Shown: positions 37,488-48,904, counted from the stretch's first letter. The stretch is 64,000 nt of DNA from Toxotes chatareus (GCA_016801885.1 CM028891.1:16901017-16965016), one strand, 5' to 3'. The notes: generated by a model not told the origin, from the letters alone. Numbers and translations: made by a program.

Positions 37488-37505
37488 AAAAAAAAAAAAA
37501 AAAAA
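37488..37505. repeat. A-homopolymer tract
   Basis: Eighteen consecutive A. It creates a lysine run in a 76-codon + frame and a phenylalanine run in the opposite frame, both spurious. Confidence 0.9.
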
Positions 37506-37769
37506 GCTGCAAGTCTCTTACCCATGGGTTCCTCCATGGTTTGAGCATGGTTTCATACTCTTGATACACTACTGCAAATTTGGATTTTTTTTTCTTTTTT
37601 ATTTACTCTGTAATTTAATTCGACTCTCTCTACAGCATATTTGACCACTTGCTCTGGCTTGTAAAGAGGAGGGTATAGTCAAATTTTGCTGTTATCTCTA
37701 ATATAAATGTAGGGCATTTCTCTTCCCTCAGAACATGCAATGTGGATTTATTGCTTTCCTTTTCAGGCA

Positions 37770-38055
37770 TTTCACTGGGGGTACACTTTATTATGACCTT
37801 ATTGGCCATTCCAGATGATAGATTTTGGTGGTAATAGCCATTTTAATATTACTGTTTGTTACTAAGAGCATCTGAGTCAGCAGGGCATAGCTTCAAAGGC
37901 TTAATGGGGCAAAATAAATTGCCACACCAAGGGAAAGATACAGCACTAATCACACCATTAACATTGAGCATCAGCCCAAAGTAGGCATGTTTGTTTGAAG
38001 TGTCGAGAAATGAACTCGGGTCAAATCAAATTAAGGGCATAGGGACCGCATAAAT
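37770..38055. promoter_or_regulatory. CNE-like unique stretch
   Basis: Non-repetitive sequence from TTCACTGGGGGTACAC through GGTGGTAATAGCCATTTTAA (about 37829) and GGGCAAAATAAATTGCCAC to CACACCATTAACATTGAGC (about 37951). It has almost no stop-free frame and no A/T runs, which argues against both coding sequence and neutral drift, but only weakly. It ends at a T-run (about 38079). Confidence 0.22.
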
Positions 38056-38209
38056 AGATGATATGCCCCCCTCTCATTTTTTTTTTCCACCCTCAACCTC
38101 TTCTCCGTTAGATTTAAAAAATGGTATTTTCTGCATGTCCTTCAACACATTTCAGTGTGTTCAGCTGTCTTCTCTGCTCATTCACTATCACAGGAACTGA
38201 GCTGTAAAG

Positions 38210-38500
38210 CATTAAGTATAGTTGTAATTACTTGGAGCCTTTGTTTTATGACTCTCTGGCCAAATAGTCAGCCTTGTCATAGAGAAATCTATTGCAGATT
38301 CACTTAGGCTTATGGTGCCATTAGGTTTTATGTGAAGACATTTTCAAGCCCCATTTAGGACTTTTGTATATATCAATTATGTTTATATGCAGACAAATCC
38401 TACAGCGCTATAATATTGCATTCAACAAGTGCCATTTTGTATCATGTATAATAAAAATTAATTTCATTCCAAACGATTCATGAAGTGGTAAAGTTTGAAT
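38210..38500. promoter_or_regulatory. CNE-like unique stretch
   Basis: About 290 bases with TTGTAATTACTTGG (TAATTA at 38225-38230), CAATTATGTTTATATGCAG (about 38374) and AAAAATTAATTTCATTCC (about 38453). It combines homeodomain cores, a TGTTTAT forkhead-like core and intact unique spacer such as GCCATTAGGTTTTATGTG. There is no open frame. It is one of the better CNE candidates by texture; conservation is untested. Confidence 0.28.
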
Positions 38501-40770
38501 TTTTCTTTAGTCTATCCGTCACAAAAGGTGTCTTTGATTTCAGCAACTCAAGCTACACTGATGCCCTTACAGTGACATTCCTCCTCAGTGTAAGAGATTA
38601 TAACACTTCCTTGTCAGTTTCTTTACCATGTTAGTAAAGAAAGGAATGTATTAAATGGCCCATGCGCGCTGTGTCATCTCATACAGTATGTAACATACTT
38701 AAAACTAACATCCATTGAACAGGATTGTAGAGAGAGAGAAAAAAAAATGATCTGAAACTTTATACAGCAAAGACCTTGGATCAGATATAGCTGCTTGATA
38801 GCTTGCTTCTCAGGGAGAAGCCTTGACATTGTCTTCATAGCCTTCAAGGCTCAAATCTACTAAATATAATTGGTACATGTTCTTCTTACTACTTCGTTGA
38901 AGCATAAGGGACCATAAGATTTCTCAGAAGTTGGAATGTGTTGTCTGTTGACCTTCTGCTTGAGATTGAATACAGCTAAAGAAAAAAAAAAGAAAATACA
39001 AGAAAAGGTTTGCCTCAGAAAGGCGCTTTTTACCGCTCAAATGTGGGGAAACACCAATTAATGAAAGGTTACTCAGTCATGAGTGATGAACAGCATCATT
39101 CATGAGCTGACATAAGAGCTGTAAAGATCACACTCAGGAACAATAACACATTTTAAACATGTTGAAATGTTGAGACAGGTCATGAATTCCTAAATGGGGT
39201 GTCTGCTTGCTTGTGCCCATACGTCCTCCCTGACATCCTCCCTGTGACTTTTCACTGCACTATAAGCATCTAAAGCTACTTCCTGCTTTGAAGTTAAATG
39301 TTGCCATTTAACATAAATTGCTGCTGTCAATTAGCTGCATGTGAATGCAGCGAGGAGACCCAGTTGAATGAGCGGCGCTAGTTTCACGGTAGCTGAAAAG
39401 GCTGAACGTTGTGGAGCTTTGTCGTGTGACTGCGGTAGCACGATCCCTCAAAGGCTAATGGATCTTAAAGATCTTAAACATCTGATGAGACACACTTCAT
39501 CCTATTTCCTGTGTTCCAGATCAGCCTAGTTTGAGCTGGGATGTACAAACGTCCCTGATTGTCCTTGATTGACATGACAGAGGAAGAACAACCCCTTTAT
39601 GGTAGTGAAAGTAAGGGCAACATGAAGAATGTATAATGCTTTTTCACTGTGTTGTTGCCTTGGGTATTCAAATTATGTTTGCAGGGGAGGAGGAAACCAA
39701 ATCAGGGCTGTGCATAAACTCCCTTTGATTGACTGTTGATGAATTCTTCAGAGATCACTGGAGGTAAACTACTGTATAATGGAAAGGTTTGATATTGACA
39801 GCTATCCAATAAAATTCATTCCTGAATCCGGAATTCCCTCCAGGTGGATAAACAAGGATTTCCACTGAGTGCTGAGCTAATTAAATAAATAAGAGTCTTA
39901 ACAACATTAGCTTTCTTTTCATAGCAATGCAGTTGCCATACTCGGTCTGTTCAGGCTCCTCGCTTCCTCTAAATGTGGCTTGATCTGTGCTTTACAATGA
40001 AATATTCATTACTCTCTGGTATTTCCACATCTGATTTACCCTGCATTTTCACTGAAATCTGAATCTTAAAACCCGTGTCAGGAATTTATTGGTTTTACAT
40101 TTAAAACACACTGTGGCACATATTTCCCTGAGTGGAATTCTATTTTGCGATTTATGAAGATAAGAAGTGAACACAGAGGAACTAATTTCCAGCATCTGGA
40201 ACTCTTGGGAGTGACGTTTTATTTGGGACTGAAACAGACTAAAAGCGTAGCTCTGTTTTGACTGTTTTGGTTGAATGATGATGGAAGGAGAGATGTTGCA
40301 AAAATACTGGAGGAGGCTGGCATTCAGTTGCATTTTCATTGTCAGTACACAGAGTCTTGAAATTGCAAAGTGTCACTGAGAATTCTGTAAAACAAACCAT
40401 ATGTGTCTGCACTGTCTGCACCTGACAGAGGGACAGAGCTGTGTTTGTCCACGGAAACTGCAGAACAACTTCATTGTTTCCTTAGCCACGATGTCAGCTT
40501 CAACTGGATGAATGAATTGAATGACTCACTGGCATTTTAGTTGTACTCTATTAAAGGACTTCAAAATTTGGTAAACACCAATCTGAGAGACGTATTACAA
40601 AACATGACAGCCATTGTTATTTCATCCAGCTCTGGTGCAGTCTGAGCTGGACTAGCTTGTTGTTCCTGTGAATATGTGAGAAAAGGTTAGGGCAGTGAAA
40701 GCTGACGAGTCCCCGCAATCGTAAATTTGTCTAGATCTCTGTCGTTTGAGACAAAGTTTGTTTGTTTAGT
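38501..40770. other. Unique AT-rich non-coding sequence
   Basis: No gene is recognised. A-rich runs lie at 38741-38748 and 38980-38998. Minus-strand frames at 40049-40421 overlap in two phases with no domain. Confidence 0.55.
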
Positions 40771-40773
40771 ATG

Positions 40774-40817
40774 GAATGTGCCCCCCTCACCCCAAAATGT
40801 GGTGGGGGGGCACATTC
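40774..40817. other. GC-rich inverted repeat (hairpin)
   Basis: Left arm GAATGTGCCCCCCTCACC (40774-40791) and right arm GGTGGGGGGGCACATTC (40801-40817) pair over about 17 bases with one unpaired or mismatched base. A 9-base loop (40792-40800) separates them. It stands out in AT-rich surroundings. It could be a stem-loop in a transcript or the core of a short foldback element. The stem is shorter than usual for a miRNA precursor, and I recognise no miRNA in it. Confidence 0.6.
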
Positions 40818-41540
40818 ACTCCAGTGTCACCAAGATAAATTCCCACAAGTTTGGTCCCGCTTGTTAATAAAGTGATTTTAAATTCAGGATCATGTCATCC
40901 TGCCATAAGCAAACATCTTCAGTCCCATTTTGTCAGATTGAGTGCAACCCCACCTCCCACCCAAAATAAACAAACAATCGATACCTCATGCAGGGAGGGC
41001 GGGGGGGCGTGCAGCTCGGGGACTGAAATGTCACTGAGGCAGCTCAAGCCCTCACAGCTAAGAAATGACACCATCGTCACTTCCTTACATGTTAATCAGT
41101 GCATGAAATTTCACACACCACAATAACCAGAAGCCAGGCAAGTGCTAGATTGCTTTGTTGTTGCATCAGTATGATGCAGGGGTTGCTCTGTATCTCTCTG
41201 TGTGTGGTGTTTATTCATTAATTTATGTAGTAGTTTCTCTGATCCCACTTCAGAGAGAATACAAAGGCCTTGTCCTTTTTGAGCACACGGATCTAAGTTA
41301 CTGTTAAAACACAGGTGCCTTAGTCATACCACCTTTTTAACACATCTGTCGATGTATATATCTGCTGTGTCTAAAAAGCCCATTTTGCAGTGGCCTAATA
41401 TTTGAGCTGCCGTGATTTTGTGATAATTGCAGACTTAGTGATTTCAATCCAGCGTGAAACTGCGGAGTGTGTAATTTGTAAAGTAAATGTTTCAGGGTGA
41501 GATTTGGTGAATGCACAGGTGCCCTGACAATAATATTACC

Positions 41541-41548
41541 ATGCAAAT
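41541..41548 (+). promoter_or_regulatory. Perfect POU octamer ATGCAAAT
   Basis: Exact Oct/POU consensus in unique sequence, followed by GCAATTC. Isolated site. Confidence 0.22.
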
Positions 41549-42096
41549 GCAATTCTCTGTACTGTAATTTTGGATTTCATTTGTTTTTACCACCTGTTCT
41601 TCTTGTAGACGTGAATTTTCTTTCCCTCTTGTCATGTAAAGTAGGAGAAGTTATTATATAATTTGAGGAAGGTTCTGAATACAGCGTTGGCTAAGATTTC
41701 TGGGTTTTACACAGCTGTATTCAGGACATCTTTCAATCACCAACCTGTGTAAATGCATCTCGGCAAATGTAGAGACTGTGGTGATTCATTACTTACACGT
41801 GGATGCTTCCCATTCTGCACAGATGGCAAAGTCTCTTCTTCTTCTGTCTCTGCTTCTTTGACACATAGACATAAACTTTTGATTTAACAAAAAATATGTA
41901 ATCCATTGCCTTTTAATATACATATTTTTTCTTTTCTCTATTGTTTATGGGTTTAGGATGAAAGCAGTTCAGTGCATAGGCAGCTCATAAATATATGCAC
42001 ATTTAATGTTATAAACAGTAGGTGGTGGGTAGGTCTTTCCTGGAAAATGTCCTAGCAAACAAAAAAGTCAACCACATGGGTGGTTACTTATTGAGG

Positions 42097-42124
42097 AATA
42101 AATAAATAAATAAATGAATAAACA
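42097..42124. repeat. (AAAT)n simple repeat
   Basis: About six AATA units, the last ones degenerate (AATGAATAAAC). Confidence 0.9.
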
Positions 42125-42570
42125 AAAGCACTTAAATGTAACACCACATATAAAATAGAACTGCTCTTAATGGCTGTTCTTTTCACAACAAAGTCAAAAC
42201 TGAAAAAATGCCAAACGAGCTCACGCGGCTCCTGACTTACGCAGACGGCGCAGAAAATTGATTACATTGTGTAAATGTGAGATGGGCTCAATTTAAGGGT
42301 TGTGTGACAAAATGTAAATGAAAAACAAGTATAAGAGCAGCTATCAGACAAGGATGCATGGTGACCTTTTGATGGAGGGACGTGAAGGCTAAAGAGACTT
42401 AATCAAATGGAACCCTCCCTGCCACAACGTGCTTTGACAGGTGCTGTGCATGAGCAGTGAACCAAACTATGAAACCTACTAAATGATTAATAATAGCCTG
42501 TAGCTTTATGTGTGATGAGACTAGCGGGAATGGTTATTGGCAATTTCTCTCCTGTCTATTTCTCTCTCTA

Positions 42571-42572
<2 letters not shown>

Positions 42573-42641
<69 letters not shown>
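42573..42641. repeat. Compound (AC)n microsatellite
   Basis: Two long AC blocks (about 17 and 15 units) separated by the short TATGC interruption around 42608-42612. The alternating His/Thr and Val/Cys runs in frames of both strands (42508-42714, 42521-42775) come from this repeat and are not proteins. Alternating purine-pyrimidine of this length can adopt Z-DNA. Confidence 0.97.
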
Positions 42642-42645
<4 letters not shown>

Positions 42646-44980
42646 AAGACCTTTGGACTCCCACAACTTTCACCACCTGCAGTGTGTGAACTTGTATTAG
42701 TTGCCAATGGCTAAGCCAGACCCCCCCCTCGCCCCTCTGCAATGCAAACTCAAAGCGCCTCTGGCCACACAGCACATCTGCTCATCCTACCCCTGAGAAT
42801 CATCTATTGCTCATGTGCAATTAGGGATCAGAGATCTCAGATCAGGATGCCACATGAATATACCCCAGTGTTTTGATCAGCAGAGACAGGAAGAGTGAGA
42901 GTTGTGGTTGTGTGGGTGCGTAAAAGCAATGCACGCATTTCTGTTGTTGAAAATATATCGCACAATAAATATAGATTTGCCATGATGCCCTCTTGTATAA
43001 TTTTTCAGCTCTGCTCTGAAACGTGAGCACCACTGTGTCGAGCATAAACTTGCTTGTGCAACACAATCCCTCCCCGTGTCATGCTGCACTACATCCGTGC
43101 ATCCATCATATTCTATAATGCACACAAGGTCATTCAGTAATGAAGGAATCCTTTAACTGCTAAAAATTTTGTGGACTGCAGGAGCACAGGCCTATAAAAT
43201 TTCCTCACAAGTGTGTGTGCATCAATACTATGTGTGCATATGTGTTTTTGTGTGCTGGGTTGCACCTTTTATGCTGCCAGAGTAGGACCATTTTCATTCC
43301 GCTCAGAGAGCAAAAAGCCTGAGGGAAATCAAAGTAAGCATTTCCCCCATTCTAAAGCACCACCTTTAATAGGTACAACGCCACCCAAGCATTCAGCTCT
43401 GTCCTTTGGACTGTGAACACACATCATGGCCAAAACTGCCAATCGCTTTTGAGGGATATTTCATAAAATTTGAATTTTTTTCTCCTGCTTATTCTAATTT
43501 GACAACAAAACAGCCAAAGAATTGTTTTTCTTTTTTCATCTTACATCCAAACACGTTAAAGCAAACCGTGGTCATGTACGTCTTCATTGTTTTTATCATG
43601 AGCATAGACGTTGCCTGTTTGTTTACAACCACCCACCGTAGTATAAATTAGAAAAACAAAATGGCTTTGGGATCCTGTAGTAGCTTCTGTCAGTGCTTGA
43701 TGGTTCATGAATCATTTTGTACATTATGTGCTAAGTGAGTGAGACCTACCAGAGCAGTTAAGTAGCATCTTGATTTACTACAGTACCTTTAAGGACAGGT
43801 TACCCAACTTTAAAAAATGAGCAGACCCACTTGCTACACTCATTGCACTCACTTGTCCCGGGGGAAGTGTGCATGGTGTGTTGCTTTGTAAAAGAGCACA
43901 TTAATAAGGGAAGAGCTTGTTCCTTCATGTCGTTTAAGTGTTTCTGGAGGGCATCTGCCATGTCCTCCACGCTCTTTGGGGTTGGAGGTAGGAACGGTGA
44001 TGGGATATGTCCCATTTCTTAATGGATACTCCACACATCAGGATTCCCTTGAAGGGTTGTACGTGTTTTCTTTTATGTATTTCTTTTTTTTCCCCTTGGC
44101 TGATATTATTGTACATAGTTTGCAGCTTCCTTGAGAAATTAAATCAGTTTTTAACATGTATGCAGGTTTAGCTGGTATAATGTTTACTGATGCTCATCAT
44201 CTTAGTTTAGTGTTTTAGAATACTAACATTTGCTAATCAGTGCTAAATTCGAAGTACATCAGAGTCTGATGCCATTAGTTTTGTAAGTATGTGTCATAAA
44301 CCAAAGTATTTTTGACCTGATAATAGAGCTAGATGAAAAATTATGATTTTACCAAAGTTAGGATACATCTGAGATATATGCACAAAAATTTATTCCAATC
44401 TTCAAAGTAAATTTCAGTCTGGGTGATGAGTGCAGTGGGTGAAGTGATGGACGGACCAACACGTGTCGCATGTTTTTACAACCACGTCAGGATCTCTGCT
44501 TCCTTCAGTCATGGTCACCAGCCTCTGCTCACTCATACACTGTTGTGCTTGTTCACTCCATATGTCTAACTTGGTGCCAACCTTTTCCCTGGCAGTGGCG
44601 TTTAACAATTAAAATTCATTTAGGAAAGAACTGCGCAAACATACAGCCGATGGGACCGACAGTAAACAAGAGTAGAAGCAGAGCAGCATGCTTAGGGGGA
44701 AAGAGGACAATGAAGCAATATTTCAAACTTAAAAACACTAACACACTGTGAAATGGTCTAACAGACTCTCACTGGATCTTGCTGGAACTAAAACGGGCTG
44801 TTTTAACAGGACAATTTTTCTCTTGCCAAAATTTTACTGATACTGATAGCCAAAACATCTCGCCCTACTAGCCCAGAGGCTCAGTGCACCAGCACAAATC
44901 TATTGAGCTGCAGTTTAACATAGATGCCCTGACTTAAGCACAACTGAAACCAATTTCTCCTCCTGGTTTCATTGAGGTTA
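42642..44980. other. Unique non-coding sequence
   Basis: No gene is established. Around 43800-44016 on the minus strand a 71-codon frame includes an amphipathic-looking segment, but no family is recognised and a second minus frame (43849-44034) covers the same bases. Frames at 44414-44608 (-) and 44470-44751 (+) also overlap each other. No repeats beyond short T-runs (for example 44084-44091) are seen. Confidence 0.5.
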
Positions 44981-44994
44981 ATAGTGTCCAGACA

Positions 44995-45425
44995 CATCAG
45001 CCATTAAATTAATTAAAACAAAAATAGAGTACCCACATAACAGAGATGGATGGGGCTCTGGCGAAGATATTTACAGGTAACTTAATTACATTCACCAAAT
45101 AAAACACATCTAGGTCACAAAGAGGAGAATTCTAAATAGGCAATTAAGCCAGTGGTAAGAGCCTTAATAAGGCAAGCAAAGTACATAAAATGAGGGGAAG
45201 TAAGTGAGTGTCAGTGCAAACGACTTTGCCTAACACTATTCATCATGGGACTAAGTGGTAAGATGGTGTCGGGCTTCTAAATTCTAACAGCATTAATCCC
45301 AGATAGCAGGGCTCATACCAGCCAGTATCAATAATGGCAATAATAACTCATCCATCTGGAAGTCATCCAAACCCTGACTGGTTAATTATGCTTCCCTCAT
45401 GAATATGCCTTCCGGTTTTTAACAG
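44995..45425. promoter_or_regulatory. Strongest CNE-like stretch: multi-site homeodomain/POU region
   Basis: About 430 bases without simple repeats and without an open frame over 60 codons. Sites visible: TTAATTAA (45009-45016), TTAATTA (45082-45088), the perfect palindrome CCTTAATAAGG (45162-45172), TAATCCC (45294-45300, bicoid/Otx-type), TTAATTA (45382-45388) and ATGAATAT (45399-45406, octamer-like). Unique spacer with normal complexity lies between them. This pattern is typical of developmental enhancers in vertebrate gene deserts. It abuts a polypurine block (45424-45486) and then a decayed repeat. Enhancer function and conservation are inference. Confidence 0.35.
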
Positions 45426-45486
45426 TAGGAGAAGAAGAAGAACATGGCAGGAGTATAGAGAGAGATGAAGCGAGGGAACAATAGAG
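45424..45486 (+). repeat. Purine-rich tract
   Basis: Mostly A and G on this strand (AGTAGGAGAAGAAGAAGAAC and GAGAGAGATGAAGCGAGGGA), with few pyrimidines over about 60 bases. Low-complexity. Confidence 0.7.
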
Positions 45487-45885
45487 CAGTCTCACATCTA
45501 AATGGCTTTTGTTAGCCAGTTCAGAGGCATCTGCCTGTTATGTGCTCTTGATCATAGTGACATCAGCTCCAGGGACCGTGCCTTATCCCAGCTGGTGGAC
45601 GTCAAGGGACCTTGAGCATCTGCAAACATGACAAGAAGTCATTTATTAGACAGCAACCTTGACCAGCTTATTGTCCCCAAACTTGGAATTGTCAGTTCTG
45701 AAGCAAAATAGCTTGATCTCTTTGGTATGGGCTGAATAGATTTCAGTATAGTGGGTGAAGGACAGAGTCAGGCCTGATGGTCTCCATTACTGGCCTTGCT
45801 GCATATGTGCAAGTTGCTCTTTCAGATACATTTCAATGCTAATGAAGGTTTCTGTTGTGAAGAGGGCATATAGCATTGTTGATCA
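45487..45885. other. Unique non-coding sequence
   Basis: No gene or repeat recognised. A CCTTATCCCAGCTGGTGG E-box (CAGCTG) word occurs near 45580. Confidence 0.5.
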
Positions 45886-46262
45886 TAAAAATGTACAGTA
45901 CATTTACTCAAGCACAATTTTGATCTAGTAGTTGACTATTTCCATTTTATACTACTTTAAACCTCTACTCCACTGCTTTTTAAAGGGAAATATTACTGTT
46001 TTTAATCCACAGCTTTTAACTGAGAGATCTGGGTACTAGTTATATTACAGAATAACATTATACATACAAAACATATGATCGACATAAACAATGAGATGCA
46101 GTATTGGAGATGAAACAATCCAACTTTATGTGAATAGTGAAAATGGCATTAAATGATTGCTTACTGGTTAGTGCATCGGTATTAATACATACCTTTAACT
46201 TTTACCATACATGTAAGGGTCGTATTGCTACTGTCATTTAAGTAAGATTTAAGTCTTCCTAT
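45886..46262 (+). repeat. Interspersed repeat, family 2 (decayed CTCAAGTAC-type element)
   Basis: I recognise the layout of a common percomorph repeat. The first part carries ACATTTACTCAAGCACAATT (45899-45918) and the 'CTACTCCACTGCTTTTTAA' block (about 45965). The middle carries ATACATACAAAACATATGAT (about 46060), then GAAACAATCCAACTTTATG and CTTACTGGTTAGTGCATCGG. The end carries CTTTAACTTTTACC and TCATTTAAGTAAGATTTAAG. Every landmark is mutated relative to the form I remember, so the copy is old. It encodes nothing. The terminal ACTTAAGTA-type words suggest a non-autonomous element with related ends, but clean inverted termini are not visible. Confidence 0.6.
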
Positions 46263-47900
46263 AGCGCTGCCCCTACGTCCAAAACCTGACCCCCCCTGTG
46301 GAATCAGAAATGTAGCCTCCAACGTAAAATGTCACACCACAACTGGCATTCACAGCAAACAGACTTAAAGCAGCCTCTCATGTTTTTTCTACTTCTTGTT
46401 CCCTCTGCAGACATAAGCCCAGCTGGCAGAGCCTGGCTAACCTCCACAGAAGTTTTCCTTGAGAGAACTCACTACCCTAACCCAATTCTATCCTTTAAGA
46501 TGAGTATCCCCTTACCTTAATCCCCTGTTGGAATAGCAAAAGGTTTCTGTTCCAGAAGTTTGATCCCTAAGGATTGGATCCCCAAATTTTGTCCCGAGCA
46601 CAGACTAAATTAGGAAACACACTTCTCCTTCACATTTGAACAGAACACATTTTAGAAATACAAAGCAAACTACCAGTGAACTGGATGGTACGAGGCTTTA
46701 GAAGGAGTGTGCCTTGTGTGTTGGATACTTTAAAAATAATCATTATGAATGGCGAATGCATAGAAAATGACATGACACAATTATGTAACATTTTGCTTTT
46801 AATTTCAGCATTTTGTGCTTTTAATTTTCACTGGACATTGCCCGTTTTCCACTTGACTTGTGACTTGGCTTGCCCTTTGGTGCTTTGCTTATGATATATT
46901 AGTTTAACTATGACTGATACGTTCGTTGTTTCGGTTGGGAGAACAATGATAACTGCAGAGCTGCACTACAACTGACCTTTTGTAAAGGTCAGATAAAATA
47001 ATGAAAGAGGTTCAACCATGACTTAATAGAAATGGCTATGAGGATCTTGTTGGCAAGGTGCGAGAATGGCGTCATTAACCCCTGCTTCTGTCTCACTCTC
47101 CCTCTCTTCCAGAATCTTTAGCACTTGGCAGAGACGTTAGCTCACTTGGCCCCAAAAATCAGGCTGCTGGTTGATTTTCTTTCCTTTAAAAACTGTAATA
47201 TCTTGAAAAAATATGGTGCGTTTTCTTTGCAGATGTGTTTTGTGCAATCAGTAATCTGAGACACATGGCGGTATTGTGGTCCGCATAATGATTTGTTGCT
47301 GCTGGCAGCACGATGGTACCTGGGGAGAGTGAAAAGACATTTTCACACAGGTTTCTGCCTTTGAATGCTGGTAAAAAACCAAGGGAGGTTACCACCTGCC
47401 TCAAGAACTGAACCATTCACCAGAGCCCGTGTCATTTAAATTAATAATTCACAGTGACATTTTCGAGCACAATGAACTACGCCAACGTTAACTTTTATTT
47501 TCATCCTTTCTTTTCCCTTATCCTGAGCAAAAAACACGTCTTCTTAGATAGAAAACACAAGGTCAGTTTTAGAGCCCCAGTATTTTGACATTATCTGGGC
47601 ACATATCTGAATATCTTAATTATTGGCACTGTCCAAGCGCTGGCCATCGTTATCCTCTGCTAATTCAATTTCGTTCACACATTTGGATGACACTGATGTA
47701 TGACTGTGAGACTTTTGAAGGAAACTGTGATTTTAACACTTGTTGGAAGCTGTAATTGTATTGACACTCCACACAATGAAAGGTCACTCAGAATAGAGAT
47801 CAAATATTTGACAATTATGATTCAAAGCTGTTTAATTTGATGTGACATAAGCCAGCTCAGTGAGGATTACCAGTATTACTTTTAATGGTGCTGAATGTGT
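46263..47900. other. Unique non-coding sequence
   Basis: No gene is established. A good splice-acceptor-like sequence (pyrimidine run ending CCCTCTGCAG at about 46410) precedes a short open stretch, but no matching donor or known protein follows. The remainder is featureless. Confidence 0.5.
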
Positions 47901-47906
47901 AAGTGG

Positions 47907-47932
47907 ATGTAAACATACTTGTATGTTTACAT
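47907..47932. promoter_or_regulatory. Perfect palindrome of two forkhead sites
   Basis: Arms ATGTAAACATAC (47907-47918) and GTATGTTTACAT (47921-47932) are exact reverse complements with a 2-base TT spacer. Each arm holds the forkhead core GTAAACA/TGTTTAC (47909-47915 and 47924-47930). FOX proteins bind RYAAAYA cores, so the pair offers two inverted sites. AAACATAC recurs just downstream (47937-47944). The perfect 12-base arms are seen directly; use by a FOX factor is inference. Confidence 0.45.
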
Positions 47933-47944
47933 TGCAAACATACG

Positions 47945-48904
47945 CAGCAGTTTTTTTTTAATACCATCATCAGTTTTACTTTAATGAATTATTTTACTCT
48001 TGTTCTTTAGAGAAAAATATATATGCTATACATTTTTCACCTCAAGCAGTAAGCGGACACAATATGTCTTGCATCTCTCAGATATTTTAGTTTGAAATGT
48101 GTGAAGGCTGTTAAGTAAACTGTAAAAATGTGGCACATTTGTCCTCATCATCCATCAACGTGCCATTTCCAAGGGCACTTGTGCACTCTAAATGATTGAA
48201 CTCTGCTCAAGATCACTGACACACGGAGCAGACTTGTTAAATCTGAAATAAACTTGGGTTTTGGAGCCTTTGATATGTAGTGTTAAACACCTTTTTTATT
48301 TATTGATGAATACTTATTCATTAATCATGGTTATTTCTCTGCAGTCAGCCCTGCGCATTCACATTTAATGTTTTGACATTTACGTTGCCACCAGTAAAGG
48401 CCATGAAATCTACAGCACACCTCTATATGACCCATCTGTTGAGATGTTCATGTTGGTTAACATGAAGGTAAATGGTTTTGGCACCTGCATGTGTTAAAAC
48501 GAGACTCAGTCACACTATAAATGTTCAGTTTCATTAGACAAATCATTGGGTGGAATCAAAGAACTATGTTTCCACGGCACCTCTGCATCTTAGAAACATT
48601 TTTATAACAAACTCAGATTGGCCCATACATACCTTTAAGTGATAATAGTTTCATTTATACCTTCTGGTTAGAATATCATTGGTTCGCAGGACATTTGCAT
48701 TTAGCAGGATGTGTGGTTTGATGGTTGATGTCTTTGATTGCAGTCTGTTGTTTAGCTTGCTGAATTATTCAATTGCTATATCAAAAATAAATCCTAGTCA
48801 TGGAAATATTATCAGAGCACTGAGTAACTCTCGCAGACTGGGTGCTGGCTCTATGAAATGTTATTTTGGTGACTGAAGAAAACATTCTTGGTTTTTACGT
48901 TTGT
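47945..48904. other. Unique AT-rich non-coding sequence
   Basis: No gene is recognised. It holds a T-run at 47951-47959, a perfect POU octamer ATTTGCAT (48693-48700), and a 65-codon frame (48679-48876) with no domain. Confidence 0.55.
48693..48700 (-). promoter_or_regulatory. Perfect POU octamer ATTTGCAT
   Basis: Exact octamer in the reverse orientation, directly followed by TTAGCAGG. Isolated site with no other regulatory signal seen. Confidence 0.22.

Larger units (their letters stand above)
40818..42572. other. Unique non-coding sequence
   Basis: No gene is recognised. A G-run patch lies near 40997-41010 (GGAGGGCGGGGGGGCGTG). It also contains a perfect POU octamer at 41541-41548 and an (AAAT)n run at 42097-42124. 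A 91-codon frame at 40851-41126 has no domain. Confidence 0.55.

Noticed and set aside
42508..42775. Frames of 68 and 84 codons with His/Thr or Val/Cys runs
   Set aside because: They are translations of a CA microsatellite.
46411..46520. Acceptor-like site followed by a frame containing the hexapeptide ERTHYP, which also occurs in paired-class homeodomains
   Set aside because: The residues on either side do not match a homeodomain, the open stretch ends soon after, and no donor fits. A six-residue match is not significant here.
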